Position numbers and translations under genes: made by a program. Shown one piece after another: positions 17,581-26,928 of a DNA stretch of 64,000 nucleotides. The notes under the pieces were generated by a model. It was not told where the DNA came from, did not search any database, and saw nothing but the letters and a program-made list of their open reading frames with translations. Position 1 is the stretch's first letter, and each line of letters begins with the position of its first letter. This stretch comes from Deltaproteobacteria bacterium (GTDB taxonomy: Bacteria > Myxococcota_A > UBA9160 > JAJDAL01): positions 62,001 through 126,000 of the forward strand of contig JAJDAL010000036.1 of the NCBI GenBank assembly GCA_029261875.1, read 5' to 3'.

Positions 17581-19207
17581 TGGCTTGCGCGCGCTACTGA
17601 ACCGGCCGGACTGGGGCGCCGCGCGCGTCTTCTGCGCAGGCAACACCGCCTTTCATCTGAGCTTGCTGGTCGCGGTGTCGCTCGCGACACGGATCCTCTA
17701 TCTGATCAGTCCCGCCGGGCGTTCGCTTTCTCCCGACGAAGCCGTCTTCGGTTTGATGGCGCTCAAGATCATGGCGCTGGAAGAATTTCCCATCTATTGC
17801 TGGCAGGCCCATTACGCCGGCGCGCCAGTTTCCTACGCCGCGGCACTCTTGTTCAAGGTGTTCGGAATCGGGGCGCTGTCGCTGCGCGCCCCCATGTTGC
17901 CCCTCGCCCTTGCGACGGTGGTGCTCTGCTATTTCGTCTATCGACGCCTCGCCGGGCCCGCCTTCGGGTTCGCGGCGGCGCTCTTCGTGGTCTTCTGTCC
18001 CTACGACATGCTCTTTCACTCGAGCGGCGCGTTCGGTGGCTACGCGGAACTCCTGTGTGGGACGGCGGCGATCATCGGATTGACGCGTTGGATGCGCGAG
18101 CGCAAGGAAGTGGATCTGGCGCTCGGCTGGTTCTTCCTGTTGGGCGCCATCAGCGGTTTTTCCCTGTATGTCATTTTCCTGGTCTTTCCCGCCATCGCGG
18201 CATTCGCGATTCCCGCCGTCTTGCGCGCGGACGCGAGGCGCATTCCCGCCGCCGCGACCTTTGCCTTCGGGGCGATTCTCGGCGCACTTCCCATGCTCGT
18301 CTACAACGCGACGACCGGGGGATCGACGGTGCTGCGTGCGGCGGGGCGGAGTCTTTCCGTGGGGAGGCAGGCCGCCTCGGAACCGCTCTCGAGCGTGGTT
18401 GCGACGGTCGTCCTCCAGAAGATCGACTACCTCGCAGAGTGGTTTCGCCACGCGCCGGGATTGTTCGGGAGCTACATCACCCCGGAGTCGGTCAGCGTCG
18501 ATCTGCGAATGGCCGCGGGCTACCTCCTCATGGGGATCCTGTGCGCCTTCGTCGGCTGGGCGCTCTGGAAGCGTCGCTCCACATCGGACACGGGCAGGAC
18601 CCACCGCGATTTCGCCATTTTCGTGCTTTGGACCGTGGGGTTCATCTGGCTCGCAAACCTCACGAAGATGCGGCACCTGATTCCCCTCTATCTCGCGTTG
18701 CCCGTTGCCCTCCACGCGCTATCGGGCTCGCATCCGCTGCGACGGCGGTTCGCGATTGCGTGTCTGGTTGGAATTTGTGCGGTGAACGCGTCGAGTTGGG
18801 TCGATCAACTGAAAGTCCCCACGGCGAAGACACCCTTCGATCCCGCACATGTGGTTGCCGCGATGGAATCCCGCGGTGTCGTCGAATTCTATGGTGCGTA
18901 TTGGGCCGTCTATCCGCTCATGTTCTCCGCAGAAGGGCGCATGATCGGGGCTCCCTTGTTGCTGAACGCCGGCGATACGTTTACGGACCGAAGACCGGAA
19001 TACACCGCGAGGGTCAAGCGCGCAACGGATCCCGCCTATGTGTTCACCGCGCGCGAAGCGCCCCTGCGCGTCGAGTTCGAGACCTTTCTACAGGACAACG
19101 ACATCGCGGCAGAAACTCTTGCAACACCCAACGCGACGATCTTTCACAATCTGTCGCGACCGGTGATCGCGGACCTGGTGGATGGGAAAACGGTCTTCAC
19201 CCTCTAG
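17561..19207 (+). CDS. GT-C type membrane glycosyltransferase (ArnT/PMT-like)
   Basis: A 548-residue polytopic protein with about ten to twelve hydrophobic segments and a soluble C-terminal part of about 120 residues. The first periplasmic loop contains SLSPDEAVFG, the acidic motif expected in GT-C enzymes that use lipid-linked sugars (GT39/GT83 class). Acceptor and sugar are unknown. I use ATG 17561, overlapping the GT2 gene by 20 bases; an in-frame ATG 27 codons earlier only reads through GT2. The 3' end overlaps the next gene by 26 bases. Confidence 0.78.
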   Translation: MRSPAYDGLRALLNRPDWGAARVFCAGNTAFHLSLLVAVSLATRILYLISPAGRSLSPDEAVFGLMALKIMALEEFPIYCWQAHYAGAPVSYAAALLFKVFGIGALSLRAPMLPLALATVVLCYFVYRRLAGPAFGFAAALFVVFCPYDMLFHSSGAFGGYAELLCGTAAIIGLTRWMRERKEVDLALGWFFLLGAISGFSLYVIFLVFPAIAAFAIPAVLRADARRIPAAATFAFGAILGALPMLVYNATTGGSTVLRAAGRSLSVGRQAASEPLSSVVATVVLQKIDYLAEWFRHAPGLFGSYITPESVSVDLRMAAGYLLMGILCAFVGWALWKRRSTSDTGRTHRDFAIFVLWTVGFIWLANLTKMRHLIPLYLALPVALHALSGSHPLRRRFAIACLVGICAVNASSWVDQLKVPTAKTPFDPAHVVAAMESRGVVEFYGAYWAVYPLMFSAEGRMIGAPLLLNAGDTFTDRRPEYTARVKRATDPAYVFTAREAPLRVEFETFLQDNDIAAETLATPNATIFHNLSRPVIADLVDGKTVFTL

Positions 19208-21101
19208 GGCGTTTGGCACCGGCGTCGCGCTTGCGATTCCGTGGGCAACGTGGGAGATCTTCCTTCGACTGGACAGCCAGGTGCTGTCGGTGACGACGAA
19301 GGCCTGGTTCCTTCCCGTGCTCGGACTTTGCGTTCTCTCGGTTGCGGGCTGGGGTGCGTCGCTTGGGCAGCGCGTTGCGTCGCGATTCCCCCGGGTTTTC
19401 TCCAATCGGATCGTCCGCGGGCTTCCCGTCGCCGCCGTGGTGTGTGGGTACGGGGTTACATTTGCCGTCGTCGCCGGGGCCCACGATCCGGACGCGCGCG
19501 TGTATTGGCCTTTGGCGGCAATGGGGAGCGCGGTCTACGCCGCAATCTGTGGCGCAGCGGTGGCGCGAATCTCGGCTCCGCGGTTTTCGTTCTGGAGAAC
19601 CCTTCCCAGCGCGAGTCTCGGGATGATTGCCGCGACGCTTGCCCTCGTGTGGTCCGTTCCCGAGCTTTCCGCGGGAATGCTGCGACCGAACAGTCCCGCG
19701 GGCCGTCTGTTCGCCATGGCCTATGGGCGCTTTCCCGTGACGCTGTCGGGACCGGTACCGCGCGGATGGGGAGTACCGGATCTTCCGACGCAAACTCCCT
19801 TACCCGGACGCCACGTCGTCATCATCAGCATCGACGCACTTCGCGCGGATTTTCTCTCCCCCTATGGCGAACGCGAGACCGCGACGCCGGCGATCGATCG
19901 ATTCAGCCGGGAGGCCATTCTCTTCGAAGACGCGTATGCGCAGCGCCCGACGTCGGGTCCCAGCATGGCATCGGTCTTCACCGGGCTGTTTCCCGCCAAT
20001 CACGGCGTCCGAATGAATGGGTGGCGCATGCGCTCGGACGTCGAGACGCTGGCGGAGAGCTTCTCCCGCTTCGGGTACGCGACGGCCGGTTTCTTTACGA
20101 ATGCGGCGTTTCTCGATGCCTTCGATTTTCGACAAGGCTTCGAGGTCTACGAGTTTCTACAACCGGAGCCCGACGACAACGGATTGTTGACCAATGCCGT
20201 AGACGAGGATGTGGTGGATCGCGCTCTGGCGTGGGCGGCGGAGGAAGCGCCGGAGCACGCCTTTCTCTGGGTGCACTTGATCTCTCCCCACGCCCCCTAC
20301 CTTCCCGCGGATTCGCCGGCCGTAAGCGCCGGGCCCGAGGAATCGGAATGGTTCAACGTATGGAACATGCGACACCACGAAGCGGCCTTGCGCGATCGGA
20401 AGACGTCCTTCGACCGCACGCAATACCTGAAGGCCTATCAGGCGGAAGTCCTGGGTGCCGACCGTCAGGTGGCGCGCCTGCTCGAGGGCCTGGACGCACT
20501 CGGGTGGGTGGATGACAGCCATGTCCTGGTGTTGGCGGATCACGGCGAAGCGTTCGGTGAGGCGGACGTGTTCGGTCACGGCAACAGCCTCCACCGGGCG
20601 GAGACGCGAATCCCGGTGCTCTGGAAGCTGCCGGGTGCGGAGTCCGCTGGGAAGCGAATCGAAATGACGGTGCAGGGCGCGGACATCGCTCCGAGCTTGT
20701 TGACGTTGTCGGGGATCGATGGGGCGAATCGGGATGGTCGCGATATATCGGGAGTCCTGCGCGGCGAGTTGGCGCCCGACGAAGGTTTTGCGTTCACCGA
20801 TGCGGGCTGGCGCGACTACCTCCACACCGACGGTTTTCAATACGGCGTCCGCACGCGCACCCGGTCGATTTGGCTCGACGCGGGTTTCCCGCGCGTCGTG
20901 GAATTCGATCGCGCGGCGGACCCGGGTGAGCGCCGGCGTCTTCGCTATCCCGAAAGCCGCGGGGACGATCCGTTGTTCGACCAATTGCGAAATCTCGCTG
21001 AGCGCGGAGAAACCCAGCGCAAGGCCGCTCGCGGAGCTCCGGCCCAGGACCTCGACGAAATGGCCCGCATGCAACTGCGGGCCCTCGGCTATCTGGAATA
21101 G
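19182..21101 (+). CDS. Membrane-anchored sulfatase-fold hydrolase/transferase
   Basis: A 639-residue protein with four or five N-terminal membrane segments (about 10-180) and a C-terminal alkaline-phosphatase-superfamily domain from about residue 210 (VVIISIDALRADF, VLVLADHGEAFGE, GHGNSLHRAE). The nucleophile region reads RPTSGPSMASVFTG: there is no Cys and no CxPxR, so this is not a formylglycine sulfatase; a Thr or Ser nucleophile suggests a phosphodiesterase, phosphoglycerol- or phosphoethanolamine-transferase role. It is coupled to the GT-C gene by overlap. Confidence 0.75.
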   Translation: MGKRSSPSRAFGTGVALAIPWATWEIFLRLDSQVLSVTTKAWFLPVLGLCVLSVAGWGASLGQRVASRFPRVFSNRIVRGLPVAAVVCGYGVTFAVVAGAHDPDARVYWPLAAMGSAVYAAICGAAVARISAPRFSFWRTLPSASLGMIAATLALVWSVPELSAGMLRPNSPAGRLFAMAYGRFPVTLSGPVPRGWGVPDLPTQTPLPGRHVVIISIDALRADFLSPYGERETATPAIDRFSREAILFEDAYAQRPTSGPSMASVFTGLFPANHGVRMNGWRMRSDVETLAESFSRFGYATAGFFTNAAFLDAFDFRQGFEVYEFLQPEPDDNGLLTNAVDEDVVDRALAWAAEEAPEHAFLWVHLISPHAPYLPADSPAVSAGPEESEWFNVWNMRHHEAALRDRKTSFDRTQYLKAYQAEVLGADRQVARLLEGLDALGWVDDSHVLVLADHGEAFGEADVFGHGNSLHRAETRIPVLWKLPGAESAGKRIEMTVQGADIAPSLLTLSGIDGANRDGRDISGVLRGELAPDEGFAFTDAGWRDYLHTDGFQYGVRTRTRSIWLDAGFPRVVEFDRAADPGERRRLRYPESRGDDPLFDQLRNLAERGETQRKAARGAPAQDLDEMARMQLRALGYLE

Positions 21102-21836
21102 TCAGGCCCAGTCGTTGCGTACGTAGACGCAGTCGGCTTCGACGATGGCCTGTCGGCGGAAGCCGATGGGATAGACGCCACCGGCTAGAAAACCCGCTCG
21201 GCTCAAGAAGGACGCGTATTCAGAAAATTCCGGTACGCCTTCGTACAAGCTCGTGATGGTGGCTTCGAATTGAATCGCCAGGGTGCGTTGCAGGGCGTTT
21301 CCGGCACCGCTCAGGACTTCGAGGTCGTGGCCCTGGGTATCGGTCTTCAGGTAGATGCGGCCCGTGTGCGGGTCATCGAGGTAGCGTTCGAGGAACGGTT
21401 CGAGCCTTCGCATGGGGACGACTTCCGTGCGATCGATGACGGAATTCTCGGGAAAGAGGTGATTGCAGTATCCGTTGGGTCGAGCGAAAGAGGAAAGGCC
21501 CGGCAGGGTGGCGACGTTGATCTCGCGTTCGCCGTCTTCGCTCCCGATGGCGAAGCGATGGCACTCCCACAGGGGATCGCGCGCGGTGGCGGCCTGGAGT
21601 TGCGCGAAGGAAGCGGCCACGGGTTCGAAGGAAACGATGCGTCCGGTGTATCCGACCGACCGAACCAGCTTTCCGAACTGTCCGCGCCAGGCGCCGACGT
21701 CGATCACACAATTGATGTCGAGTTCGCGAAGGGTGTTGTTGAGCTTCGAACGCAGCGTGCGGTTCGCCTTGCGGCCGAAGACTTCGTAGCCGAGCCCCCA
21801 GGCGATCTGCTTTCCGATGTGCTGAATTCGGCCCAC
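21102..21836 (-). CDS. FkbM family methyltransferase
   Basis: A 244-residue SAM-dependent methyltransferase. The SAM-binding motif is VIDVGAWRGQFG (about 44-55), followed by VSFEPVAASF, and the family motif LKTDTQGHDLEVLSGAG near residue 165. FkbM enzymes O-methylate sugars or polyketides; the setting suggests a surface polysaccharide. GGAGGAAC precedes the ATG. It is convergent with the sulfatase-like gene, the two stop codons being adjacent. Confidence 0.85.
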   Translation of the reverse strand: MGRIQHIGKQIAWGLGYEVFGRKANRTLRSKLNNTLRELDINCVIDVGAWRGQFGKLVRSVGYTGRIVSFEPVAASFAQLQAATARDPLWECHRFAIGSEDGEREINVATLPGLSSFARPNGYCNHLFPENSVIDRTEVVPMRRLEPFLERYLDDPHTGRIYLKTDTQGHDLEVLSGAGNALQRTLAIQFEATITSLYEGVPEFSEYASFLSRAGFLAGGVYPIGFRRQAIVEADCVYVRNDWA

Positions 21837-21947
21837 ATGTTCCTCCGACGCAATCCTCTGTATCGGCGCCGCGTTGCGTGTTCTTGAGTCCGCAACCAGA
21901 GTCGTAACTATCTGAAAATAATGATATTTTTGATCTCGAAAGGATCG

Positions 21948-24032
21948 CTAGGGGGCTTCTGCGGAGACCGGCGGATTGGCGCTGGGAACGCTGCGCGCGT
22001 AGCCGAGTTCCTGGAGGCGCCGCAGGGTGTCGGGATCGATGTCCGCGGGACCCGGACGGGTGCGGGCGCGGGTTTCGAGTTCCTCGCGGTAGGCGCCAAG
22101 GAGTCCGCGGTAGTGGTTGGCCACGTCCGGGAGGGTTTGCGCGATGTCGTGTTGCTCTGCGGGATCGCGCGTTCGATCGAACAAGCGGAGTTGATCGCGA
22201 AGTCCGTCCCACACGGCGCTGTAGCGGGGATCGCGGGCCGCGTAGAGGTGAAGCGCGTGGTCGACCGAGAAGGCGATGCGGCTTTCCTCGCTCGTCAATA
22301 GATCCACGCCATCGCTGTCTTCCCGGGGTGGGAGTCCGAGCAAGCTGGCGAGGGTCGAATCGAGATCGATCAGCGAAGCGATGTTCGATACGCGGCGCCC
22401 GGAATGTCCCGGGGCGCGAATCAACAGGGGAACCGACGTGAGTTCGGCGTACAGGCTGTGATCGTGGTTGTAGGCACCGTGGTCCCAGAATTCTTCCCCG
22501 TGGTCGGAAGTGAGGACCACTACCGTCGATTCGAGCAGGCCACGGGCTTCCAGACTCTCGAACAGTCCCGCTAGTTCCCGGTCCAATTGCTCGACTTCGC
22601 CGCGATACAGTTGCGCGATGTGGCGCTTCTCGGATTCCGTGGGAATGAAGCGGCCCTCGCGCAGATCTTCGGTGCTGGGAAACTCGTGTTGGGGTGCGAA
22701 ATAGCCCGGTCGCAAACGCCCGAAATCGCCTTCGTCGCGCAGCGATCCGTCCGGGTTGTAGGGGTCGTGGGGCGAAGTCAGGTGGATCCAGGCGAAGAAG
22801 CTCTGGTCGCCGTGGCGATCGAGAAAACGATCGGTTTCCTCGAGAGCGATGCGCGTCGTGTCGGAAAACGGCTGATGGGGATTCAACCAGGCTGAAAGAT
22901 GGTTCCAGCAGGCCGCAGCCAGGGGGGGGCCCGCTTGCAACTGACCGCGGCGAAGATGGTGGTTCGCAAGCAGGCGTTGTTGAAATCCCCGCAAGGCCCC
23001 GGTTTGCGGTCCGAGCAGAACGTTGGTCACGAAGGCACCCGTCGCATACCCCCGGTCGCGGAGTCGCTCGGCCAGCGTGGAGATCTGGGGTTCGATGCTG
23101 TGGATCGGTAGGTAGCGCTTGAGGGTCAGGCGCGGGTGTTTCCCCGAGAAGACCGAGAGCATCGACGGCAAGGTCCATCCCGCCGAGGAAAACGCGTTGT
23201 CGAAAACCAGTGCGTCGGAGAAGAACGCGTCGATCGCCGGTGTTCGGGCGCGGGAGTCGTACAGGCCCACGTGATCGCGGCGCATGGCATCGAGCACGAT
23301 CAAGATCAAATTGGGGCTGTCGAGTTGGCTGGCGTTGGGCGTTGCGCGCAGCCACGCCGGGAGGAGGGCAACGCACAGCAAGACGGACGGAACGACCATC
23401 CAGCGGGGGTTGCCCGGTCGCGCACCCAACCGAAGTCCGCAGACCAACGCGATGCCGCTGGCGATCCCGAGGCTCGCCAACAGTGCCGCGACTTCGGCGC
23501 CGGGCAGCCAGGCCGGGACCGGGTGCACGCGCAACAGAGAGAACAAGCTGGTGACGAGCTGCGCGGGGAGACAAACCGCGATCAGGGCCACGACCGCGCG
23601 GGCGGGTCGCACGTCCGCCGCGGATTCGAGTGCGCGCATCAACCCCATCATCCCGATCGCGGCAAGCGGTGTGGCGATCAGCACCAGTCCGCCGATCAGC
23701 AAGCTGACGCGGCTCGCCGACATGGCCAGGACGCTGAGCCAGAACGCCCAGACGGCTGCCGAAGCCAGTCGCGGCGCCGGGCCGAGGATTCGCAGCGGCG
23801 CAACCGCCCGCAGGATCAGCGTGAGGAGGGCACCGAAGACGACCGACAAAGCGATTGCGATCGCCCACGCACCCCACTGCACCGGAAGGTCTACGAGCGG
23901 TTGGCTGGCCGGTCCCAGATGGAGGAGCCACTGATCGAAGAGCGAAAAACCGAGCCCCACCAGTCCCGATAGAAAGATCGATTCGCCGAGGTCTCGCGCC
24001 ATCGATGTTCTCTGCGACGGTGAGGAGGCCAT
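21948..24032 (-). CDS. Membrane-anchored sulfatase-fold protein
   Basis: About 694 residues: six or seven N-terminal membrane segments (up to about residue 215) then a sulfatase/alkaline phosphatase domain (NLILIVLDAMRRDHVGLY, VVVLTSDHGEEFWDHG, NHDHSLYAE). The nucleophile block is AGWTLPSMLSVFSG, again without Cys. It has the same design as the protein at 19182-21101 but little identity. The AYNHDHSLY context resembles phosphoglycerol transferase relatives. The start is uncertain; 24032 avoids overlap with the preceding gene, and ATG 24002 is an alternative. Confidence 0.75.
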   Translation of the reverse strand: MASSPSQRTSMARDLGESIFLSGLVGLGFSLFDQWLLHLGPASQPLVDLPVQWGAWAIAIALSVVFGALLTLILRAVAPLRILGPAPRLASAAVWAFWLSVLAMSASRVSLLIGGLVLIATPLAAIGMMGLMRALESAADVRPARAVVALIAVCLPAQLVTSLFSLLRVHPVPAWLPGAEVAALLASLGIASGIALVCGLRLGARPGNPRWMVVPSVLLCVALLPAWLRATPNASQLDSPNLILIVLDAMRRDHVGLYDSRARTPAIDAFFSDALVFDNAFSSAGWTLPSMLSVFSGKHPRLTLKRYLPIHSIEPQISTLAERLRDRGYATGAFVTNVLLGPQTGALRGFQQRLLANHHLRRGQLQAGPPLAAACWNHLSAWLNPHQPFSDTTRIALEETDRFLDRHGDQSFFAWIHLTSPHDPYNPDGSLRDEGDFGRLRPGYFAPQHEFPSTEDLREGRFIPTESEKRHIAQLYRGEVEQLDRELAGLFESLEARGLLESTVVVLTSDHGEEFWDHGAYNHDHSLYAELTSVPLLIRAPGHSGRRVSNIASLIDLDSTLASLLGLPPREDSDGVDLLTSEESRIAFSVDHALHLYAARDPRYSAVWDGLRDQLRLFDRTRDPAEQHDIAQTLPDVANHYRGLLGAYREELETRARTRPGPADIDPDTLRRLQELGYARSVPSANPPVSAEAP

Positions 24033-24036
24033 GGAC

Positions 24037-25947
24037 CTATGGGCAGGCAGGACCGACGCAAACGAGCGGACAGGCGTCGCAGGCGGGGCCGGGTGTCGTG
24101 TTGAAGAGTTGGATCCCGCGTGCGAGATCGTTGGCACCGATGGCCAGTCCCGCGTTGTCGAGGTCGAACCGCGCGCAGGTCAGATCGCCCGACGCACCGC
24201 AATCGTCCCCTTCGCGCAGCCGGTTGAAGGACGCCACCATGTCCGACAGGTCGAGTGCGCCAACGAACAATCCGCCGTTCTCGAACTTGGCGTCGCACTG
24301 GTTTCCGATGCCGTCGGCATCGTCGTCGAGTTGACCGCCGGTGGTGGATTGGAACGCTTCTCGCGCCGGCTCTCCGAGTTCCCCCAGGCGGGGGTTGGCG
24401 TCGAGTACGCAGTTGTCGCACGCATCGCCCACCGCATCGCCATCGTCGTCGTTCTGGTCGTCGTTGAAGACGTTCGGGCAATTGTCCACATCGTCGTTGA
24501 ATCCGTCGCCGTCGGAATCGACCACGTGCTCGAACGCACCGATGTCGCAGGCTTCTCCTTGGGGACGTACGATGCCGCGTTGATCCGTGTCGAGGAGCGT
24601 GCCCCCCGGATCGCGGCATCCCAAGGGATTTCCCCCATCTTCCGCCGGACTTCCGTCCAGGAGCGCGTGGGTCATCGTGGGGCCACCGTTGGCGGCGAGG
24701 GGGCCGAGCATCGGCGGTATCGCGGGTAGATCGGTGACATGCGAAAAATCGCACGATCCATCGCCACCCAGGTTGTAGCCGAGGGAATTCACTTGAAAAA
24801 CGTCGCCCCCGCAATCGGTGCCCCCGGGGTTGTTGGCGACGATGGAATTTTCGACGGTCAGGTTCGTCGGCGCCAGGCGACTCACGAAGAGTCCGCCGCC
24901 GCCAAACGCCGCGCTGTTGTTCGCGATGGTCGAATTGCGCATGGACACGGTTCCGCCCCGAATGAAGATCCCGCCGGCGCCGCTTCCGAGGTAGGCGATG
25001 TTGCCGCTGATGGTGGAGTTGACGATATCCAGGTCGCCCCCCTGTTTGAAGATTCCCGCCCCGCCGCTTCCGACGAAGAGAATGTTGCTGTGCACGGTCG
25101 AGTTGGTGAGTGAGATGGGCCCGCCGCTGAACCCCATGATGCCGGCACCGGTGACATCCCCCGCGTAGCTGAGGTTCCGATCGATGCTGGAGTCTCGTAT
25201 GTCGAGGAACGTTTGATCGACGAAGATCCCCCCGCCCCCGGACGCGCGGTTGTCGCTCACTTGAGAACGAACCAGCGTGATGGTTCCCGTCAATTGGTAG
25301 ATTCCGCCGCCGCGAAGGTCCGCCGCGTTTCCGCGGATCACCGAGTCCGTAATCGTCAGATCCGTGTTGAACCCACCCGAGATCCCACCTCCATCACCGC
25401 TGAAGCCTGCGATGTTGTCCTGCACCACACAATTGTTCACGTGGAGGATCGCGTTGCCGGTTGCGATGCCGCCGCCGACGCCGCTGCTCTGGATGCCTTC
25501 AACGGTGACGAAGCCGTTTTGGATCGTGAGCCCTTCGAGGGTGACGGTCGGGCGCGGCTGGTTCTCGAGCGCAAAAATCTGGAACACGCGGTCGCGCTGT
25601 TGGGCATCGATGATGGTCTGGTCCGGGCCGGCACCGATGATGTCCAAGTCGAACAGAATGTCGAAGTCACCCTGGACGGAGAGATTCTCCCGGACTCCGA
25701 CGATGAGGATACGGTAGACCCCCGCCGGAACGTTGATCGTGTCTTTGGCCGCCGTCGTATTGGACTGCATGATGGCGGCGCGGAGCGAGCACGCCCCGCC
25801 GGCGGTCGCACAGACACCATCGGCGAGGTTGGCGTCCACCCCGTCGAGATTCGTGTCGACATCGAAGACCGCGGCGGAACTCGCCATCGCGGTTGCGATC
25901 CAAACAGCCGTTCCCCACCCGAGCACAACCAACGCGCGCATAAGCAC
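24037..25947 (-). CDS. Secreted right-handed beta-helix protein with calcium-type repeats and Cys-rich C-terminal tail
   Basis: A 636-residue exported protein. A signal peptide (1-26) is followed by CSLRAAI near residue 52, typical of CSLREAI-type choice-of-anchor beta-helix proteins, and then by many NSTISGN/GGGI turns of a parallel beta-helix (about 100-400). Next are thrombospondin type-3-like calcium repeats (DSDGDGFNDDVDNCPN, DDDGDAVGDACDNC; about 475-520), a dockerin-like double segment and the tail CDACPLVCVGPACP. The last 110 or so residues match the end of the subtilase at 54867-56645. Function is unknown; adhesion or a surface-carbohydrate role is plausible. Confidence 0.8.
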   Translation of the reverse strand: MLMRALVVLGWGTAVWIATAMASSAAVFDVDTNLDGVDANLADGVCATAGGACSLRAAIMQSNTTAAKDTINVPAGVYRILIVGVRENLSVQGDFDILFDLDIIGAGPDQTIIDAQQRDRVFQIFALENQPRPTVTLEGLTIQNGFVTVEGIQSSGVGGGIATGNAILHVNNCVVQDNIAGFSGDGGGISGGFNTDLTITDSVIRGNAADLRGGGIYQLTGTITLVRSQVSDNRASGGGGIFVDQTFLDIRDSSIDRNLSYAGDVTGAGIMGFSGGPISLTNSTVHSNILFVGSGGAGIFKQGGDLDIVNSTISGNIAYLGSGAGGIFIRGGTVSMRNSTIANNSAAFGGGGLFVSRLAPTNLTVENSIVANNPGGTDCGGDVFQVNSLGYNLGGDGSCDFSHVTDLPAIPPMLGPLAANGGPTMTHALLDGSPAEDGGNPLGCRDPGGTLLDTDQRGIVRPQGEACDIGAFEHVVDSDGDGFNDDVDNCPNVFNDDQNDDDGDAVGDACDNCVLDANPRLGELGEPAREAFQSTTGGQLDDDADGIGNQCDAKFENGGLFVGALDLSDMVASFNRLREGDDCGASGDLTCARFDLDNAGLAIGANDLARGIQLFNTTPGPACDACPLVCVGPACP

Positions 25948-26064
25948 CCCCCCTCGACACGACTAGGGTTAGCGATTTCCGTTGTGGAGAACCAAACACG
26001 AAGGCTTTTTCACATGATCGGAAATATTGGTGGGGAAAAACACCGAAATAGAGAGCCCTCGAGG

Positions 26065-26853
26065 CTACCGAGCAGGATCGATGTTCTTTCCCCTCGATAG
26101 TGTCGAGGCGAGTTGTTCCACCAAGGCAGGGCTGCCGAACACGAGGCCGAGCTTGTTGCCGGGATACTCGAAGGTCATGCAGCGCCCACCGGCTTCGGGA
26201 ACCAGGGCCTGGGTGGCCGCGGCATCCCAGGCGTTGAGCTGGAGGTCCAGCATGGCGTCGACGCCTCCCCCCAGTACCTGGGCGTGTCCGAAGGCGTCCG
26301 TGTAACCGCGCAGCATGGGAACCTGACGAACCAGGGAATCGAAGGCGGCCTCTTCCCCGCACTCGCGGAAACAATAGACGTCGCCGTGGGCGACGAGCGC
26401 GCGAGAGAGATCGGATTGTTCGGAAACCCGCACCGGCTTTCCGTTGCGGTGACAGCCGCCTCCGGACCAGCCCACATAGCGTTCGCCCAGCGCCGGCAAG
26501 TCGATCAAGCCGACCACCGGGACGCCGTCGACCATCAGAGCGATCAGCGTCGAGAAGAGCGGAATTCCCCGGGAGAAAGCGATGGTTCCATCGATGGGGT
26601 CGATGATCCAACGCGGCGCGTCGGCATCGCCAACCGCGCCGTATTCTTCGCCGAGAACCGAAAAATCCGGATGACGTTGGGTCAAGATCTGGCGAATGGT
26701 GCGTTCGGCGGCGCGGTCCGCTTCGGTGACCGGGGACCCGTCTGCCTTGTGCTCCACCGCGACGGAGCGGAATCGGCTGAGGATCTCTCGGCGCGCGGCA
26801 TCGGCGGCCAGAGCGGCGCTTTGCGCCGCGGCTTCCAGAAGTTCGGGTTTCAC
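26065..26853 (-). CDS. Inositol monophosphatase family protein (histidinol-phosphatase-like)
   Basis: A 262-residue magnesium-dependent phosphatase. Metal-binding blocks are visible: SVLGEEYG, WIIDPIDGTIAFSRG and NAWDAAATQALVPEAGG. Short length and the DGTIAFSRG form resemble bacterial histidinol-phosphate phosphatases (HisN), but inositol-1-phosphate is equally possible; no his gene is nearby. The GTG start gives MKPELLEAAA; no strong Shine-Dalgarno is seen. It is divergent from the YdjC gene, 75 bases away. Confidence 0.85.
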   Translation of the reverse strand: MKPELLEAAAQSAALAADAARREILSRFRSVAVEHKADGSPVTEADRAAERTIRQILTQRHPDFSVLGEEYGAVGDADAPRWIIDPIDGTIAFSRGIPLFSTLIALMVDGVPVVGLIDLPALGERYVGWSGGGCHRNGKPVRVSEQSDLSRALVAHGDVYCFRECGEEAAFDSLVRQVPMLRGYTDAFGHAQVLGGGVDAMLDLQLNAWDAAATQALVPEAGGRCMTFEYPGNKLGLVFGSPALVEQLASTLSRGKNIDPAR

Positions 26854-26928
26854 GACTGCGGAGACTATCAAAGCGTGGAGGTTGTTGTTCCCCGCGCCAG
26901 GGGCCCAGCCGATGGTATCCTGAGCGGC

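Noticed and set aside
16702..25985. Similar sequences CTAAGGGTTACGCGATTT (about 16699) and CTAGGGTTAGCGATTT (about 25963)
   Set aside because: Two imperfect copies in different orientations to their genes; too little to call a regulatory motif.
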